The position numbers were made by a program, and so were the translations under genes. From NCBI GenBank assembly GCA_023387555.1, contig JAEWHY010000410.1, forward strand, positions 1-33,517: 33,517 nucleotides of DNA, in the 5' to 3' direction. Shown here in pieces: positions 24,174-30,725 of the stretch (position 1 is its first letter; every line of letters begins with the position of its first letter). The notes under the pieces were generated by a model that worked only from the letters and a program-made list of their open reading frames with translations, was not told where the DNA came from and did no database searches. The stretch is from Pseudomonadota bacterium. Its GTDB lineage: Bacteria; Pseudomonadota; Alphaproteobacteria; Rhizobiales; Xanthobacteraceae.

Positions 24174-24248
24174 ATGCACTCAATCATTTACATCGTCGGC
24201 CTGATTGTCGTGGTCATGGCAGTGCTCAGCTTCTTCGGCCTGCGTTAG
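24174..24248 (+). CDS. 24-residue single-helix membrane peptide
   Basis: A very short gene with a strong ribosome-binding site (AAAAGGAGA, eight bases before the ATG) and a TAG stop that overlaps the next gene's AGGAGAA. The product, MHSIIYIVGLIVVVMAVLSF followed by FGLR, is one hydrophobic helix with a C-terminal Arg, so an inner-membrane peptide with the Arg on the cytoplasmic side is likely. Small peptides of the form YIVGxIVVVxAxLxFxGLR are, to my knowledge, found in Rhizobiales but usually left unannotated. Its promoter is EcfG-like and it lies 10 bases upstream of the PhnA-like gene, so the two are probably co-expressed in stress and may interact. Function unknown. Confidence 0.7.
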   Translation: MHSIIYIVGLIVVVMAVLSFFGLR

Positions 24249-24258
24249 GAGAACCGAC

Positions 24259-25092
24259 ATGACCGACACGACAACGGTCGTTGCGATGCCGGACAATCGC
24301 AGTTCCAATCTCGACTGGGGCGCGATCATCGGCGGGGCGCTCATCGCAACCGCTCTCTCCTTCGTACTGTTCGCGTTCGGCTCTGGCGCGGGAGTGGCCT
24401 CGGTATCACCCTACAGCTTCAACAACCCGTCGGTCACGACACTGTCGATCACCGCGGCGGCGTATTTCTGCGTCGTCATGATCGGCTCGTTTCTGGCCGG
24501 CGGGTATTTCGCGGGGCGGTTTCGGCGACTCGCCGGTGACACCGCGTCGGCTGAGGAGACCAGTTTCCGCGACGGAGCGCACGGACTACTGATGTGGGCT
24601 CTGTCCTTGTTGCTCGGGCTGGTTCTCGCCTTCGGTGCCGCCTCTATGGCGGCGCGGAGTGCGGCCAGCGTCGCAGGCAGTGCGGCTTCCGGCGCGGCCC
24701 GGATCGCAGACACCGGAAACGCAAGCGCCATCGTCGACCGCATGCTCCGGCCGGCCGCGCCGGACGCCACGGGTGGAGCGCAGCGCAACGAGGATCCGCG
24801 GGCGGAAATCGGACGGATTTTCGCCAGCAGCGCAACAAGTGGCGAAATCAACAATGCGGACCGGGACTACATGGCCGGCATCGTCGCCGCCCAGGCGCGT
24901 ATTCCTCCCGAGGAGGCCCGAAAACGCGTGGATACCGCGATCGAGAACGCCAAGGAGGCCGCAGACAAGGCGCGCAAGCTGGCCGTCGCTCTCGCCTTCA
25001 TGATCGGCGCCGTTTCGATCCTGTCAGCGGGCGCGGCTTACTGGGCCGCCACAGCGGGCGGACGCGAACGCGATCAGAACGTCTGGCGCTGA
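24259..25092 (+). CDS. Membrane protein of the rhizobial 'PhnA-like' type
   Basis: A 277-residue integral membrane protein. Hydrophobic helices lie at about 20-48 (WGAIIGGALIATALSFVLFAFGSGAG), 61-84, 108-130 and 241-264. Between the third and fourth is an Ala-rich, then acidic and basic soluble segment (about 135-240) with DYMAGIVAAQARIPPEEARKRVDTAIENAKEAADKARKLA, likely amphipathic helix. Similar proteins carry the database label 'PhnA-like', but nothing here resembles the zinc-ribbon PhnA, so the label should not be read as a phosphonate function. The ribosome-binding site AGGAGAA overlaps the stop of the 24-residue peptide gene. A role in envelope stress is inferred from the EcfG-like promoter. 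Confidence 0.85.
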   Translation: MTDTTTVVAMPDNRSSNLDWGAIIGGALIATALSFVLFAFGSGAGVASVSPYSFNNPSVTTLSITAAAYFCVVMIGSFLAGGYFAGRFRRLAGDTASAEETSFRDGAHGLLMWALSLLLGLVLAFGAASMAARSAASVAGSAASGAARIADTGNASAIVDRMLRPAAPDATGGAQRNEDPRAEIGRIFASSATSGEINNADRDYMAGIVAAQARIPPEEARKRVDTAIENAKEAADKARKLAVALAFMIGAVSILSAGAAYWAATAGGRERDQNVWR

Positions 25093-25214
25093 TTGCGTCT
25101 TCGAGCGACACCACCGCTCTCGCTCGCGCCGCGAAATTTCGGGGCGCGACGAACTTCCGAACGCGGCCTGCTTTGTCACAACGTGGCAAGCGGCGGAAAG
25201 CGTAGGAGCATCAA

Positions 25215-26432
25215 ATGAAAGCGTTGACGTGGCACGGCAAGGGGGACATCCGCTGCGAGGAAGTTCCCGATCCACGCATCGAGCATCCCCGCGACGCGAT
25301 TATCAAGGTGACGGCCTGCGCAATCTGTGGTTCGGATCTCCACATCTATGGCGGCATCATCCCGCAGATGAAGCACGGTGACGTGCTGGGCCACGAGACC
25401 ATGGGCGAGGTCGTCGAGGTCGGGCCCGAAAACAAGGCGCTGAAGCCCGGCGATCGCGTCGTCGTGCCCTTCACCATTTCATGCGGAGAATGCTTCTTCT
25501 GCCGCAATGGCTTCTTTTCCGGTTGCGAGCGCACCAATCCGGATCATGACAAGGCTGCGAAGCTCTGGGGCAATGCTCCGGGCGGATTGTTTGGCTACTC
25601 CCATCTGCTCGGCGGATACGCCGGCGGCCAGGCCGAATATCTGCGCGTGCCATACGCGGACGTTGGCCCCATCAAGGTACCGGATCATCTCAGCGACGAG
25701 CAGGCTCTGTTTCTCTCGGACATCTTCCCCACGGGCTACATGGGCGCCGAATTCTGCGACCTCAAAGGCGGCGAAACGGTCGCGATCTGGGGCTGCGGTC
25801 CGGTTGGGCAGTTCGCCATTCGCAGCGCCCTCCTGCTCGGCGCCGAGCGCGTAATCGCGATCGACACCGTGCCCGAGCGGCTGGCTATGGCGCGCGACGC
25901 CGGCGCCGAGACGATCGATTACCTCGAGGAGGACGTTTACGACGCGATCATGTCGAAAACCAAAGGCCGCGGCGCCGATGCAAGCATCGACGCGGTCGGC
26001 ACCGAAGCCGACCCGTCATCCGGCCTCGACGCGCGTTGGGACCGTATCAAGGTCGCAACCTTCATGGGCACTGACCGGCCGCATGTGTTGCGACAGGCGA
26101 TCCATTGCACCCGCAACTTCGGCGTGGTCTCGGTCATCGGCGTCTATGGCGGCTTCCTTGACAAGATCCCGATGGGCTCCGCGATCAACCGCGGCCTGAC
26201 ATTCCGCATGGCTCAGACGCCCGTGCAGCGCTATCTCGCGAAGCTGATGCGGCTGGCCGAGGACGGGACCATCGATCCCTCCTTCGTCATCACCCACGTG
26301 GCGCCGCTCGAGAAAGGGGCCGACCTCTACAAGACATTCCGGGACAAGGAAGACGGCTGCATCAAGGTCGTGCTCAAGCCCGGTATGACCGAGCCATCGA
26401 CAACCGCGCGGCAGGAGACAGCCCATGCTTGA
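25215..26432 (+). CDS. Zinc-dependent alcohol dehydrogenase, formaldehyde-dehydrogenase-like
   Basis: A 405-residue medium-chain dehydrogenase. Catalytic zinc ligands are Cys38 (AICGSD), His60-Glu61 (GHETMGEV) and probably Asp169. The structural zinc is held by Cys90, Cys93, Cys96 and Cys104. The Rossmann motif is GCGPVG (193-198). The length, the long insertion [46 protein letters not shown] and the [10 protein letters not shown] stretch match the glutathione-independent formaldehyde dehydrogenase/threonine-dehydrogenase-like group. AGGAG precedes the ATG. It follows the PhnA-like gene by 122 bases and overlaps the next SDR by eight bases. Detoxification of an aldehyde or oxidation of a polyol during stress is plausible, but the substrate is unknown. 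Confidence 0.92.
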   Translation: MKALTWHGKGDIRCEEVPDPRIEHPRDAIIKVTACAICGSDLHIYGGIIPQMKHGDVLGHETMGEVVEVGPENKALKPGDRVVVPFTISCGECFFCRNGFFSGCERTNPDHDKAAKLWGNAPGGLFGYSHLLGGYAGGQAEYLRVPYADVGPIKVPDHLSDEQALFLSDIFPTGYMGAEFCDLKGGETVAIWGCGPVGQFAIRSALLLGAERVIAIDTVPERLAMARDAGAETIDYLEEDVYDAIMSKTKGRGADASIDAVGTEADPSSGLDARWDRIKVATFMGTDRPHVLRQAIHCTRNFGVVSVIGVYGGFLDKIPMGSAINRGLTFRMAQTPVQRYLAKLMRLAEDGTIDPSFVITHVAPLEKGADLYKTFRDKEDGCIKVVLKPGMTEPSTTARQETAHA

Positions 26433-27213
26433 TACCGGCAGGAGTCTCGCGGTGGTCACAGGGGCGTCCACCGGGATCGGCCTTGAACTGGCCCGACTGT
26501 GCGCGAGGAATGGCTTCGATCTGATCGTCGCCGCGAACGAACCTGAAATCGAAAGCGCAGCCGATGACCTCCGGCGCGAAGGCGGCGAGGTCGCGACCGT
26601 CCAGGCGGACCTCGCGACCATCGAGGGCAATGACCGTCTCCTGAAGGAAATTGCCGGCCGTCCGGTTGAAGCCCTGCTGGCGAACGCAGGCCGAGGTCTC
26701 GGCAAGGGCTTTCTCGATCAGGATTTCGCAGATGCTCGCTACGTGATCGACACCAACATCACCGGTACGCTGTACCTCATTCATGAAGTCGGCCGCGCGA
26801 TGCGAAGCCGGGGCGAAGGAAAGATCCTGATCACCGGCTCGATCGCGGGCTTCATACCCGGCTCCTACCAAGCGGTCTACAATGGCACCAAGGCCTTCCT
26901 CGATTCCTTCTCCTATGCGCTCCGTGAAGAGTTGAAGGACAGCGGGGTTACGGTCACGTGCCTGATGCCTGGCCCGACAGAAACCGAATTCTTCCGTCGC
27001 GCCGACCTCATGGACACCAAGGTCGGCACCGAGGAAAAGGACGATCCGGTCGATGTGGCCAAGGACGGGTTCAAGGCGATGATGTCCGGCGAGGGCGGGG
27101 TGGTCAGCGGATGGCGCAACAAGCTGCAGGTGGCCGCTGCCCATGTGGTACCCCAGGACCTGCTCGCCAGGCAGCACACGAAAATGGCCGCGCCCGGCAC
27201 GGATGAAAAGTAA
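26425..27213 (+). CDS. Short-chain dehydrogenase (SDR) coupled to the alcohol dehydrogenase
   Basis: A 262-residue SDR of the DltE/YqjQ-like group. It has a TGASTGIG cofactor motif at 12-19, LLANAGRG, the catalytic Ser139 (LITGSIAG) and Tyr152/Lys156 ([21 protein letters not shown]), then [15 protein letters not shown]. The C-terminal stretch ([30 protein letters not shown]) is a frequent ending in this subgroup. The ATG lies inside the end of the alcohol dehydrogenase gene (ATGCTTGA), so the two are translationally coupled and probably act together or in the same stress response. A strong terminator follows the stop. Confidence 0.92.
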   Translation: MLDTGRSLAVVTGASTGIGLELARLCARNGFDLIVAANEPEIESAADDLRREGGEVATVQADLATIEGNDRLLKEIAGRPVEALLANAGRGLGKGFLDQDFADARYVIDTNITGTLYLIHEVGRAMRSRGEGKILITGSIAGFIPGSYQAVYNGTKAFLDSFSYALREELKDSGVTVTCLMPGPTETEFFRRADLMDTKVGTEEKDDPVDVAKDGFKAMMSGEGGVVSGWRNKLQVAAAHVVPQDLLARQHTKMAAPGTDEK

Positions 27214-27223
27214 CGCTGGATGG

Positions 27224-27259
27224 AAAAGGCTGGCGCGGCTAGCTGGCGCCAGCCTTTTT
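27224..27259 (+). terminator. Rho-independent terminator after the SDR gene
   Basis: Perfect 13-base arms AAAAGGCTGGCGC (27224-27236) and GCGCCAGCCTTTT (27246-27258) surround a nine-base loop, with the T-run TTTTT (27255-27259). The symmetric A and T tracts let it also serve the small minus-strand gene ending at 27277. Confidence 0.9.
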
Positions 27260-27276
27260 CGAGCGCGCCGTCAGCG

Positions 27277-27522
27277 TCAATTCGATGACAAATGCCGCTC
27301 GACGTAGCGCGCCACACCTTCCAGATCGTCAAAGACTTCGTGCCGCATCGGATCGAGTCCATTCAGAGCGAGTTCCGGATACCAGCGGCGCGCAAACTCG
27401 CCCTGGTCATCGTCGAGGCGGGCCACGACAGCAACCAGTTGGTCATCGAAAAATACCAGCCGCGCCTCGGACTGGCCTTCGGATCGGATCGTGACGGGTT
27501 CGAAGCGTGTTCTATTCGGCAT
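27277..27522 (-). CDS. Small hypothetical protein downstream of the Crp/Fnr gene
   Basis: An 81-residue soluble protein, not recognised. The sequence is rich in Asp, Glu and Arg, with predicted strands (RFEPVTIRSEGQSEARLVFFDDQLVAVVARLDD) followed by a helical C-terminus (VFDDLEGVARYVERHL), so a small alpha/beta domain is likely. The ATG at 27522 lies inside the end of the Crp/Fnr gene (11-base overlap), which indicates one transcript and translational coupling. No signal peptide or membrane helix is seen. Confidence 0.7.
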   Translation of the reverse strand: MPNRTRFEPVTIRSEGQSEARLVFFDDQLVAVVARLDDDQGEFARRWYPELALNGLDPMRHEVFDDLEGVARYVERHLSSN

Positions 27523-28234
27523 GGCTGTGCTTGAGGTGAAGATAGCCAGGGTCAAATCCGGCCACGTCTTTCAACGCGTCCCAGTCAAGAATCGACAATA
27601 CCTGCGGGTCTCGTCCGATCAACTTTCTGTCCTTCAGCCTGCGCAGCGTCTTGTTGACGTGGACAAGCGACAGTCCGGTCGCGTCGGCGATGTCCGATTG
27701 CGTGATATAAAATCGCGTCGGCTGTCCGCGCTTGGCAAGCCCAACTGCTTGCAGACGGACAAACTGTTCGCAGATCAGATGAGCGATGCGCTCTTCCGCG
27801 TTTCGCGTGCCGTTATTGACGATCGCCATGTTTGCGACAGCATAGTCCGCAAGGGAGTCGCGCCACAGCGTATAGGCGAGGTCAGGATATTTCTTGCATA
27901 GCGCCTCGACTTTCCTGTGGGGGATGCTGGCAACCTCGCACGTCGTTAATGCCCCGACGGCATGGTCCATATGGACCAGCACATAACTGTAAATATCGAC
28001 GATATCGCCGGGATACTGAAATGTCAGGATCTGGCGGCGGCCGTCAATCAGCTCCTTGTAGCGGCACGCCACCCCCGAAAGAATGACGGTCGATACACCT
28101 GGCTCGCTCGCATCGCGCACGATGTCGCTCCCGCGCGCGACGCTTCGCGGAGGATCGAGCGCCCGAATCAGGGCTTGTTGCTCCTCCTCACCAATCGCGT
28201 GCAGTGCGGTGAGCTTACGGATCAGGACATGCAT
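27512..28234 (-). CDS. Crp/Fnr-family transcriptional regulator
   Basis: A 240-residue regulator. The N-terminal cyclic-nucleotide-binding-like barrel includes GRRQILTFQYPGDIVDIYSY at about 65-83, followed by the long dimer helix and a C-terminal HTH (YITQSDIADATGLSLVHVNKTLRRLKDRKLI, about 177-207). The Cys cluster of oxygen-sensing Fnr is absent, so it belongs to the many rhizobial Crp/FixK-like factors of unknown ligand. ATG 28234 with AGG upstream is preferred over TTG 28246. It overlaps the small gene downstream and lies 129 bases after the DUF72 gene. A palindrome (GGAAC, eight bases, GTTCC at 28327-28344) in that gap may be its operator. Confidence 0.9.
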   Translation of the reverse strand: MHVLIRKLTALHAIGEEEQQALIRALDPPRSVARGSDIVRDASEPGVSTVILSGVACRYKELIDGRRQILTFQYPGDIVDIYSYVLVHMDHAVGALTTCEVASIPHRKVEALCKKYPDLAYTLWRDSLADYAVANMAIVNNGTRNAEERIAHLICEQFVRLQAVGLAKRGQPTRFYITQSDIADATGLSLVHVNKTLRRLKDRKLIGRDPQVLSILDWDALKDVAGFDPGYLHLKHSHAE

Positions 28235-28363
28235 TCGAACCTGCAAACCCGCATCTTGTCCTCTCTCGCGCCCGGCACGATCAACATTCTGGATTCAGTT
28301 GGCGCGAGTCCTCAGAGATAATTGCAGGAACGCTCGAAAGTTCCATTTCGGCGGACCGATCGA

Positions 28364-29092
28364 TCACAGGCCGAGAAGAGCCTTCAGTCGGGCCGCATCG
28401 GCCGGTGCTGCGCTCTTTTGATCATTGTCGAAATAGAAATAGACGCTGCGGCGCTGTCGGCGCCACGTGCGGATATGGTCAGCCCATTTGCGCAGCGCGC
28501 GGTCTGGATAATGATCCTTGTATTTGCCGTCTGGCCCATGCCCGCGGACGTAGACATGGCTCGCCGTGACTTCCAATGGCGACGGCGCGTCGGCGTGGTC
28601 CGACAGGCAGAGCGAAATATCGTGATCCCGCAATAGCTGAAAGATCTGATCCGTGTACCAGCTCTCGTGTCGAAACTCGAAGGCATAGCGGCGCGAGGGT
28701 TTCAGCAGCCTGAGGAAAGCTGCGATCCGAGCGTAGTCGACACGGAAGTGTGGCGGCAGTTGAAACAGCACCGGCCCGGCCTTTTTGCCCAGCCTCTGCA
28801 ACCGCGTTTCCATCAATGTAATGGAGTTGCGCGAGCTGCCCGTGAGACGCTTCCAGTGGGTGATGAACTTCGACGCCTTCCAGGCGAAAATGAAGTCGTC
28901 TGGCGTGTCGTCTCGCCATGCCTTAACGGCTTCCAGACTTGGCGTCCGGTAGAACACGCCATTGAGTTCCGTGGTGTCGAACTGCGTCGCATAGTAGGAA
29001 AGCTGCTTCCTGACGATGAGACCGTCCGGGAAGAACTGTCCGCGCCATGAGCGGTAGTGCCAGCCGGACGTGCCGATATGGACGTCTTTCAT
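28364..29092 (-). CDS. DUF72 (YecE-like) family protein
   Basis: A 242-residue TIM-barrel-like protein. The family is recognised by HIGTSGWHYRSWRGQFFPDG, TTELNGVFYRTPS, FIFAWKASKFITHWKRL, GPVLFQLPPHFRVD, YAFEFRHESWY and the late VYFYFDNDQKSAA motif. DUF72 proteins are widespread and their biochemical role is not settled; the barrel resembles xylose-isomerase-type folds. A weak EcfG-like promoter (CGAAC, 16 bases, CGTT on the minus strand at 29152-29128) sits 36 bases before the ATG. It is in the same orientation as the Crp/Fnr gene and could be co-transcribed. Confidence 0.92.
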   Translation of the reverse strand: MKDVHIGTSGWHYRSWRGQFFPDGLIVRKQLSYYATQFDTTELNGVFYRTPSLEAVKAWRDDTPDDFIFAWKASKFITHWKRLTGSSRNSITLMETRLQRLGKKAGPVLFQLPPHFRVDYARIAAFLRLLKPSRRYAFEFRHESWYTDQIFQLLRDHDISLCLSDHADAPSPLEVTASHVYVRGHGPDGKYKDHYPDRALRKWADHIRTWRRQRRSVYFYFDNDQKSAAPADAARLKALLGL

Positions 29093-29127
29093 CGTCGAGA
29101 CCTACTTGGATCCATGCACGATTGCCT

Positions 29128-29152
29128 AACGTTCGCGGTGTGCGCCAGTTCG
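29128..29152 (-). promoter_or_regulatory. Weak EcfG-like promoter of the DUF72 gene
   Basis: On the minus strand CGAAC (29152-29148), 16 bases, CGTT (29131-29128). The -35 element has one mismatch to GGAAC. The expected start point is about 28 bases before the DUF72 ATG. It abuts the stronger plus-strand box that begins at 29152. Confidence 0.35.
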
Positions 29153-29176
29153 GAACATCCGAGGCACAGATCCGTT
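29152..29176 (+). promoter_or_regulatory. EcfG general-stress promoter, exact consensus
   Basis: GGAAC (29152-29156), 16 bases, CGTT (29173-29176), an exact match to the alphaproteobacterial EcfG consensus. It directs transcription toward the small gene at 29287, leaving an untranslated leader of about 100 bases. Confidence 0.65.
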
Positions 29177-29286
29177 TTCGCCTCATGGATGATGTTGTGC
29201 GTTTTCTGAGTTTGATCCGATCCGGGCAGGGCGTTGAGGAAGAGGCGCGTCGTATCTCTCTCGCCTACCAACGCAATGAGGGTGTT

Positions 29287-29652
29287 ATGTCAAAAGACAA
29301 GGCAAAGGGCAGCAGCGAGACCGACGAGCCGTGGAAGCTCCCGAATGACGCCTCGCAGCAGCCCGAGCAGACGCCCCCTCCCAAACGGGACCCGGAACGG
29401 ACTATGAGGGCGACAAGGCGCAGACGTCCTGATCCGGCGCCGGTCGTTCGAAAAGAAACCGCTGCGAACTCAGCGGCTGCGGGTCGTGGACCGCCCGCAA
29501 AGCTGGAATACAGCGCTGTTGCCGCGACAATTACTGAGCGGGCTGAGCCGGCTGATTTTCCTTCGAACCGTAGCCAGTCGTGTTCTGGCGCGTCTTGCCG
29601 TCCTGAACTTCCATGGACGGCTGCGGGGCGCCTGAGGTTTGCTGCTGGCTAG
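29287..29652 (+). CDS. Small hydrophilic stress-type protein, probably frameshifted
   Basis: The open frame encodes 121 residues, but only the first 35 or so (MSKDKAKGSSETDEPWKLPN and the Gln/Pro-rich part after it) look like real protein. From about codon 38 the frame becomes Arg-rich, loses GC bias at the third codon position and runs 122 bases into the convergent gene at 29531. If one base were added in or near the C-run at 29374-29378, translation would end at the TGA at 29430-29432 with GTDYEGDKAQTS. That restores high third-position GC and gives a disordered, charged protein of about 48 residues. GAGGG precedes the ATG. An exact EcfG promoter lies upstream. Treat the 3' end given here as provisional. 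Confidence 0.5.
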   Translation: MSKDKAKGSSETDEPWKLPNDASQQPEQTPPPKRDPERTMRATRRRRPDPAPVVRKETAANSAAAGRGPPAKLEYSAVAATITERAEPADFPSNRSQSCSGASCRPELPWTAAGRLRFAAG

Positions 29653-29893
29653 GCGATGTTCCTCCGGTGGAACCCGGCACGCCATATATCATCACGGCAC
29701 CGACGGCGACGATCAATAGCGCCATGCAACCGGCCGCGAATGCGATCCACCCTGCCCGGTTCGCACGCGCGTTCCCTTCGGGCACAGGGCGCACGCTCTC
29801 GGGCGAGCCGGGCTGATCCGGCTTGAGCCGCATGTTCTCCACCTTGCGGTTCGGCTTGCCGCGAAGATCGCCATTTCCGAAGTTTTCCGCCAT
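29531..29893 (-). CDS. Hypothetical single-pass membrane protein
   Basis: A 120-residue protein, not recognised. Residues 1-47 are hydrophilic and basic (NGDLRGKPNRKVENMRLKPDQPG). One transmembrane helix lies at about 48-71 (GWIAFAAGCMALLIVAVGAVMIYG), followed by a Ser/Thr/Gln/Pro-rich tail, probably periplasmic and disordered. ATG 29893 shares one base with the stop of the gene upstream (TGATG), so the two are translationally coupled; a GTG at 29896 is possible but less likely. The upstream partner has an EcfG-like promoter, which suggests an envelope protein expressed in stress. Confidence 0.7.
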   Translation of the reverse strand: MAENFGNGDLRGKPNRKVENMRLKPDQPGSPESVRPVPEGNARANRAGWIAFAAGCMALLIVAVGAVMIYGVPGSTGGTSPSQQQTSGAPQPSMEVQDGKTRQNTTGYGSKENQPAQPAQ

Positions 29894-30108
29894 CACTTCT
29901 GCCTTCTTCCGCGCGAAGGGCTCATCGGGCCCTTCCTCTCCCGGACCAGCCCCTCCGGCAGGGTTTGCGTGCCATACTCCACGGTTTCGCGAACATCAGC
30001 GCCACCCTGCGCGTCCCGGTGACGGGTGCGGTTGACCTTGGCCCTCTTTCGAGGAGCGCCAGGATCCACGTCGTATGTACCGCTTTTGTCGTCTCGGAGG
30101 TCACTCAT
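29893..30108 (-). CDS. Small basic hypothetical protein, first gene of a stress-type pair
   Basis: A 71-residue hydrophilic protein rich in Arg, Lys, Asp and Gly (MSDLRDDKSGTYDVDPGAPR, then VRETVEYGTQTLPEGLVRER). It is not recognised, with no membrane segment or known domain. Charged and disordered character is typical of small stress-induced proteins. The ATG at 30108 has no ribosome-binding site. The -10 element of an EcfG-like promoter ends only nine bases before it, so the message may be nearly leaderless. Its stop overlaps the start of the membrane-protein gene by one base. Confidence 0.6.
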   Translation of the reverse strand: MSDLRDDKSGTYDVDPGAPRKRAKVNRTRHRDAQGGADVRETVEYGTQTLPEGLVRERKGPMSPSRGRRQK

Positions 30109-30116
30109 GAATCTTG

Positions 30117-30141
30117 AACAGATGCGTGCGGCGATTGTTCC
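30117..30141 (-). promoter_or_regulatory. EcfG-like general-stress promoter of the 71-/120-residue gene pair
   Basis: On the minus strand GGAAC (30141-30137), 16 bases, TGTT (30120-30117), one base from the EcfG consensus. The predicted start point lies about at the ATG of the downstream gene. Confidence 0.5.
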
Positions 30142-30239
30142 GCCGGCGGGTCATCAAGCCGACAGTTCGGCTTTCTCCCTCGCGATCGGCAAGCGGTGCG
30201 ATCTCTCCTGCAGCGGGGATCGCCGGCGAGCAGGTCAGA

Positions 30240-30458
30240 CTATTGATGAGTCTCGACGGCCGCCTCTTTCCGCACGCTGACTCTCAACGCACGCGTCCCG
30301 ATCAGCTTGACGCCAAGCACCGCCGCGCGATCCTCGATTGATCGCGCAGTTCGCCGAAAGCGGACCGTCAGCCGCTGCAGACTTATTCTCGGCCCGTGCT
30401 CTCGCAGGGCTTGATCGTCCTCGGGCGTCCAGGGACGTCGCAGGCTCGCTCTATGCAT
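30240..30458 (-). CDS. Small SANT/Myb-like DNA-binding protein
   Basis: A 72-residue basic protein. Its core RRPWTPEDDQALREHGPRIS, followed by LQRLTVRFRRTARSIEDRAAVLGVKL, has the W-x4-D spacing and three-helix layout of a SANT/Myb-like or GcrA-type helix-turn-helix, with the recognition helix around RTARSIEDRAAVLG. Such single-domain proteins are common in Bradyrhizobium-type genomes and are mostly uncharacterised. A GTG at 30467 is an alternative start; neither has a clear ribosome-binding site. It is divergent from the stress promoter at 30528 and could regulate locally (inference). Confidence 0.6.
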   Translation of the reverse strand: MHRASLRRPWTPEDDQALREHGPRISLQRLTVRFRRTARSIEDRAAVLGVKLIGTRALRVSVRKEAAVETHQ

Positions 30459-30527
30459 GCGGCGCACTTAGACCCAATCGACGGATCGCGCTATAATAAA
30501 AGACAAAAATCGTCGGTCTTTGTCCAA

Positions 30528-30552
30528 GGAACTGCTTGGCGTCCGACGCGTT
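30528..30552 (+). promoter_or_regulatory. EcfG general-stress promoter, exact consensus, no annotated gene downstream
   Basis: GGAAC (30528-30532), 16 bases, CGTT (30549-30552), an exact EcfG match. It reads into 30560-30719, where the only candidate product is a 21-codon frame at 30597-30662 (ATG preceded by AGGG). Upstream, at 30492-30497, is a perfect TATAAT with TTAGAC 18 bases before it. Confidence 0.55.
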
Positions 30553-30696
30553 CAATCAACAGTGCGCCGGGTGACAACCGGGCATAACAGGGATCGATGG
30601 ACGCAGTTATTTTCCCGGTTTCTTGCTGCGGCAACAACGCATCGGTACGCGTGGTCATCTAACCTGTTCCCGGCGCGCACTTCATCTCATACGGGG

Positions 30697-30725
30697 CCGT
30701 AACCGAAGGGGCGCTTCGGTTACGG
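30697..30725. terminator. Perfect 11-bp hairpin at the end of the ATPase gene
   Basis: The arms CCGTAACCGAA (30697-30707) and TTCGGTTACGG (30715-30725) pair perfectly around GGGGCGC. It overlaps the stop codon of the minus-strand ATPase gene and also faces any plus-strand transcript from 30528. There is no T-run on either side, so termination efficiency is uncertain. Confidence 0.4.

Noticed and set aside
1755..27213. Mobile element, integrase or CRISPR structures anywhere in the window.
   Set aside because: No transposase-like protein, long terminal repeats, target duplications or regularly spaced repeats were seen by eye.
28327..28331. GGAAC at 28327 (and its partner on the minus strand at 28344-28340) as further EcfG promoters.
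   Set aside because: No (C/T)GTT occurs 16-17 bases downstream on either strand.
29047..29286. An N-terminal extension of the small stress gene (starting at 29047 or at ATG 29185).
   Set aside because: The longer versions overlap the EcfG promoter or would be leaderless without support; the ATG at 29287 has GAGGG at a usable distance.
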